Assembly: GCA_035550595.1 (NCBI GenBank)
Contig: DASZOV010000043.1
Span: 1-64,000 of the forward strand
Direction of reading: 5' to 3'
Length of the DNA stretch: 64,000 nt
From: CALFMR01 sp035550595
GTDB lineage: Bacteria; Acidobacteriota; Vicinamibacteria; Vicinamibacterales; SCN-69-37
This document shows, one piece after another, positions 60,733 through 64,000 of this stretch; the stretch's first letter is position 1, and each line of letters starts with the position of its first letter. Position numbers and translations under genes: made by a program. A model generated the notes under the pieces. It worked only from the letters and a program-made list of their open reading frames with translations. It searched no databases and had not been told where the DNA came from.

Positions 60733-63700
60733 GGTCGCCGAGGGCCTGAGCCAGGAGATCGTCGTAGAGCGCTTCGTATTCGGGCAGCATGCGCGATCGC
60801 TGAAACCGATCGACGACGCGTCGGCGGCCAGCAAGTCCCCACGCCGCTCCGCGATCGGGCTGCTGGAGCACAGTAAGGATAGCCGCCGCCAGGCGGCCTG
60901 CATCGGCCGGCGGCACGAGCAAGCCCGTCTCGCCGTCGATCACGGCTTCGCGATTGCCGCCGACGTCGGTCGCGACGACGGGACGAGAGGCGGCCATGGC
61001 CTCGAGGAGCGCGTTGCAGAAACCCTCCTCGAGCGACGGATGCACGAGCAGATCCGCGGCCGCGAGCAGCGCAGGCACGTCACGCCGCACACCGAGAAAC
61101 CGCACGCGCGTCTCGATGCCGAGCGCACGTGCGTCCTCTTCACGCTCGGCGCGCATGGGTCCATCGCCGGCGAAGATCGCGACGGCGTCCGGATGCACAC
61201 GACAGACGTTCGCCCAGGCCTGCAAGAAATACTCGTGCCCTTTGTACCCGATCAGGTTCGCGACGACGATGACGACCGGGCTCGCGCCGAGGGCGAGCTC
61301 CTCGCGCAGAGCCTGGACCGTCGCATCAGCGACACCGTCGTACGCGTCCAGATCGAGACCGTTGTAAATGACCGTGACCTTCTCCGGCGGCAGGTGTTCG
61401 GTCGTGATGGCGTCCTGCCGGACGGCCTCGGAATTGGCGACGACACAATCGGTCCAGCGATTGGCGAACCGTTCGGCCAATCGCATGAACGGCTTTCCGC
61501 GCTTGAAGTGCGACAGGCTCCGGCGGCTGGCCACGACGACGGGCACGCCCGAGAGCCGCGCGGCGAAGGCGCCGAACACGTACGCGTGCATGAGGACGCC
61601 GTGGAGGACGGCCGGCTGCCGCGCGCGCACGTGTCGGACGAAACGGAAAAGGTCGATGGGCAGCCGCACGAGCGCCGGCAGGACGCGCATCCAGCCGCGG
61701 CCCTGCCGTCGGCTCTGCAATCCGATCGTCGTCACGGAGATGCCGGTGCCGGCGAGCCGATCGGCCAGCGGTCCGGCCGACGCCAGACAGCAGACGCTCG
61801 GCGCGAACCGCGCGTCGAGCGCCCGGACCATCTCGACGAGCTGCGTTTCAGCTCCGCCGATGTTCAGTGTGCCGATCACGAACAGGATGGGAATCCGCCC
61901 GTCGTCCGTGCGAAACGGCGCAAGATGATCGAAAGAGGATCGCGTCCTGTCCGCCAGGTCGTCGTTTCCTCGGAAGAGCAAAAGCACACCCACGCCCCAA
62001 ACGGCAAGAGCAGCAAAGAGCGCGTAGCAGGATGCACCAACTTGACGAGGCAGACCGAGTTCGACGACGCGTCCGTTCGTGCGTGGGTCGCTGCCATCAG
62101 CAGGAGCAAAGGCGACGACGCCGTCGGCGAGCGAGTACTCGCCCGAGGCGACCACTGGCCGCGCACCGGAGTTCCATGCCACGCGCGTGAGCGGATGCGA
62201 GTCGTCGCGCAGGAAGGCCGTCCGTTCAGGACCATCCGTGATCGCGGGGACGAACACCCCGGCGAACGTCTGCGGCGGAACGTTCGCGAGATAGGCTCCT
62301 CGATAGTCGGTGATTGCCGTGGGACCGATGCGTTCGACGTCGAGCGGCGGAGAGAAATCGACGATGACCAGACAGCCGAGCGCGAACAGGATGACGCCGG
62401 CCGCCGAGCTCATCGCGATGGTGCGCCGAAGGCGCGGTGCATCGCCACAGGCAGACGCGCGGGCAATCAGGCCTCCGAGGCCGATGGCGATCGGCAGCAG
62501 GAGGCTGGGCGTGAGCAGGATGTCGTGCGACGTGGCCATCGTCCCGATCACGGCGACCGTGAGCGGGAGATCGCGCGCGTCGCGCGCGGCGTAGGCCGTC
62601 AACGCGACGAGCCCAAGTGGAATGAGCCAGCCGAGATGGCCGAAGGCCAGCGCGAACAGGACGAACGTGTTGTGCGGGACCAGCGGATGCGCGGCCTCGA
62701 GTCCGACGCCGAAGAATCCGTCGTCGCGATACGCCAGCAGCGCCCGCTCCAGGAACAGCGTCCGTGCCGAGATGCTGTTCCTGCCGCCCTCGCTCGAGAG
62801 CCGCTCGTCGAGCGCGGCGATGCGCGAGGCGTCGGCGGGGCCGGCCGCTGGCGCCGCACCGGCGATCGGCACGTCACCGCCGGAAGGCTGCACGCCCCCG
62901 CTCCGGCCTGCGGCCATTGACGATGGGCTGTCCCGCGCAAGGACGCCGACGGCGCGATGCGCCGCCTGGAGCGCCGTCACGAACGAGATCGAGTCGGTGG
63001 CCGCTTCGCTCGCCGCCCATCGAAACCGGTAGTTGGTCAGCGCGGCCAGACCGATCCAGGCCGCGAGGCCGATCGCCACGACGGCTGCGGGCCGAACACC
63101 TTCGAGCCGCGTCCTACGCGGCTTTGGCGCGCGGCTTCGCCGGCGCATCTCGATGACCGCCGGAATGGCGACGGCCGCCGCGGCAGCCAGCATGGTCGAT
63201 CGCGAGAGCGTCACCGCGATCGAGCCTGCCGTCAGAACCAGGAAGCTCGCGTAGAGCCGTTTCGGCACGGCACGATGGCTCGCGGCAGCGCCGAGCAGGA
63301 TCGCGGCGGCGGCGACGTTCGGGTTGATCGCGAGCCCGGCCGCACGGCCGGCGGTATTCGTGAATCCATCGGCGAACGACAGATCGACGAAGCACAGCAC
63401 CGCGTTCAGCGCCGTCACGGCCGCCGTCAACTGGAGCAGCGCCCGAGGCGCGGACGCCAGCATCAGCACGACCGTGGCCCCGCTCATGACCACCGCGATG
63501 ATGTAGGCGCGCGTGACGAGTCCGATGGGATGAAGGACCACCGCCGCCAACCCAAGCACGGCGGCCACCGCCCACGGCATGACCGTGCGTCGAATCTCGA
63601 CGCGCGTGACGAACGCCGCCAGGGCCGTCAGCGCGAGTGCGCCGTACAGCGTGTAGAACACGCCCCTCGCGAACGCCTCGCGGCCCACGAAGAACGGCTG

Positions 63701-63832
63701 GAAGAACGGGATGAACCAGGCCTGGTACAGGACGATCACGACAGCCGCGACGGCCGCGGCAGCGCTCGCCAGGAACGACAGGTCGGCCCGGGCAAGCGTG
63801 GGCGGCGCGGTCGCCTTACGGAGCGCCGTCAT
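60707..63832 (-). CDS. O-antigen-ligase-like membrane module fused to a GT4 glycosyltransferase
   Basis: A 1041-aa fusion. Residues 1-480 have about 12 membrane segments with the Wzy/WaaL pattern: GRAAGLAINPNVAAAAILLG (162-181), the ligase loop with RNSISARTLFLERALLAYRD (351-370), and HPLVPHNTF (382-390). A further stretch (about 500-590, FSPPLDVERIGPTAI) may be extracytoplasmic and ends with a last helix. From about 625 a GT4 follows: ILFVIGTLNIGGAETQLVEM, VIYNGLDLDAY, FLGVRRDVPALL and SLEEGFCNALLEAMA. One chain would thus hold cytoplasmic sugar transfer and periplasmic polymerisation or ligation. It is the first gene of the minus-strand unit in this window. Confidence 0.88.
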   Translation of the reverse strand: MTALRKATAPPTLARADLSFLASAAAAVAAVVIVLYQAWFIPFFQPFFVGREAFARGVFYTLYGALALTALAAFVTRVEIRRTVMPWAVAAVLGLAAVVLHPIGLVTRAYIIAVVMSGATVVLMLASAPRALLQLTAAVTALNAVLCFVDLSFADGFTNTAGRAAGLAINPNVAAAAILLGAAASHRAVPKRLYASFLVLTAGSIAVTLSRSTMLAAAAAVAIPAVIEMRRRSRAPKPRRTRLEGVRPAAVVAIGLAAWIGLAALTNYRFRWAASEAATDSISFVTALQAAHRAVGVLARDSPSSMAAGRSGGVQPSGGDVPIAGAAPAAGPADASRIAALDERLSSEGGRNSISARTLFLERALLAYRDDGFFGVGLEAAHPLVPHNTFVLFALAFGHLGWLIPLGLVALTAYAARDARDLPLTVAVIGTMATSHDILLTPSLLLPIAIGLGGLIARASACGDAPRLRRTIAMSSAAGVILFALGCLVIVDFSPPLDVERIGPTAITDYRGAYLANVPPQTFAGVFVPAITDGPERTAFLRDDSHPLTRVAWNSGARPVVASGEYSLADGVVAFAPADGSDPRTNGRVVELGLPRQVGASCYALFAALAVWGVGVLLLFRGNDDLADRTRSSFDHLAPFRTDDGRIPILFVIGTLNIGGAETQLVEMVRALDARFAPSVCCLASAGPLADRLAGTGISVTTIGLQSRRQGRGWMRVLPALVRLPIDLFRFVRHVRARQPAVLHGVLMHAYVFGAFAARLSGVPVVVASRRSLSHFKRGKPFMRLAERFANRWTDCVVANSEAVRQDAITTEHLPPEKVTVIYNGLDLDAYDGVADATVQALREELALGASPVVIVVANLIGYKGHEYFLQAWANVCRVHPDAVAIFAGDGPMRAEREEDARALGIETRVRFLGVRRDVPALLAAADLLVHPSLEEGFCNALLEAMAASRPVVATDVGGNREAVIDGETGLLVPPADAGRLAAAILTVLQQPDRGAAWGLAGRRRVVDRFQRSRMLPEYEALYDDLLAQALGDHVRHQRAR

Positions 63833-64000
63833 GAACCATCCGGAACGTGTTGTCGTCGGACCAGACGCGGCACGCGATCACGCCGGCAGGCGCCGGGACG
63901 CCACGGCGACGCGAACGGGCGCGACGATCGATGGGGCGTGCAGGAGGTGCGGACGCCAGAGACAATGGCAACCAAATATACCGCTATCCGCACGTCGCCG
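63833..64000. other. Leader region upstream of the ligase/GT4 fusion, to the window edge
   Basis: No gene is seen on either strand in these 168 bases. The minus strand contains GGTATATTTGG near 63970-63985, an AT-rich stretch that could supply a -10 box about 140 bases before the fusion gene. The window ends before a -35 or a neighbouring gene can be judged. Confidence 0.4.

Noticed and set aside
1..64000. CRISPR array, integrase, insertion sequence or prophage
   Set aside because: No direct-repeat array with unique spacers, no transposase or integrase motif and no attachment-site pair was seen.
1..64000. tRNA or rRNA genes
   Set aside because: I looked for T-arm-like GGTTCRA stretches and CCA-ended cloverleaf blocks in the gaps between genes and found none; a covariance search would settle it.

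Overview
This is a GC-rich, gene-dense bacterial chromosome segment. It has no rRNA, tRNA, CRISPR array, transposase or phage gene that I can recognise. The gene families point to Acidobacteriota, probably near the Vicinamibacteria. The evidence is an 859-aa permease of the acidobacterial duplicated orphan permease (ADOP) type with its PadR regulator, an Oar-like TonB receptor next to a sulfatase, a DUF3857/transglutaminase/TPR giant, a CadC-like regulator carrying a TolB-type propeller, and paralogous DinB proteins. The taxonomic placement is inference from gene content.

Layout. 0-2 kb: small nucleic-acid-binding proteins and a UdgX-type uracil-DNA glycosylase. 2-5 kb: an ABC-2 exporter pair whose permease carries a long disordered linker and an extra C-terminal domain. 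5-10 kb (minus strand): a periplasmic oxidation cluster (TAT-exported sugar isomerase, di-heme cytochrome c, PQQ propeller dehydrogenase, cytochrome/HhH fusion) followed by a NiCoT nickel/cobalt transporter. 10-17.5 kb: scattered housekeeping and envelope genes (rhamnose mutarotase, two DinB proteins, DUF3617, CBS pair, DUF3857/TPR protein, bactofilin, aquaporin). 17.5-20.2 kb: an AhpD-like protein, a Cys-rich protein, an archaeal-type glucose dehydrogenase and a peroxiredoxin. 20.3-24.1 kb: a UbiA-like protein, a tandem pair of secreted beta-sandwich proteins and a POTRA-only BamA-like protein. 24.1-28 kb: ADOP permease, PadR regulator and RIC (YtfE/ScdA) repair protein, with a long palindrome upstream of padR. 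28-33.5 kb: TonB receptor and sulfatase. 33.6-40.5 kb (minus): CadC/TolB regulator, VOC protein, DoxX, ECF sigma factor with a SnoaL-like tail, sugar isomerase and MFS transporter.

40.6-50.1 kb is a DNA-repair island. It holds a fusion of an EndoQ-like PHP endonuclease with a UvrD-type helicase, facing AddA-like and AddB-like helicase/nuclease subunits with which it shares a CTAG stop-codon overlap. Together with UdgX at the left end, the window encodes two different ways of attacking deaminated bases. 50.2-52.2 kb: a GreB-like factor, an SRPBCC protein and a membrane-anchored unknown. 52.2-64 kb is an extracellular polysaccharide cluster: GT4, WecA/MraY-like initiator, transglutaminase, OafA-like acyltransferase with SGNH domain, methyltransferase, asparagine synthetase, and a 1041-aa fusion of an O-antigen-ligase-like membrane module with a GT4.

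A dispersed palindromic repeat of about 80 bp occurs in two near-identical, oppositely oriented copies (33.52 and 37.03 kb), with a degenerate third at 4.82 kb. Two of the three lie between convergent genes. Several starts were moved downstream from the longest open frame because high GC makes spurious upstream and antisense frames; the reasons are given per gene.
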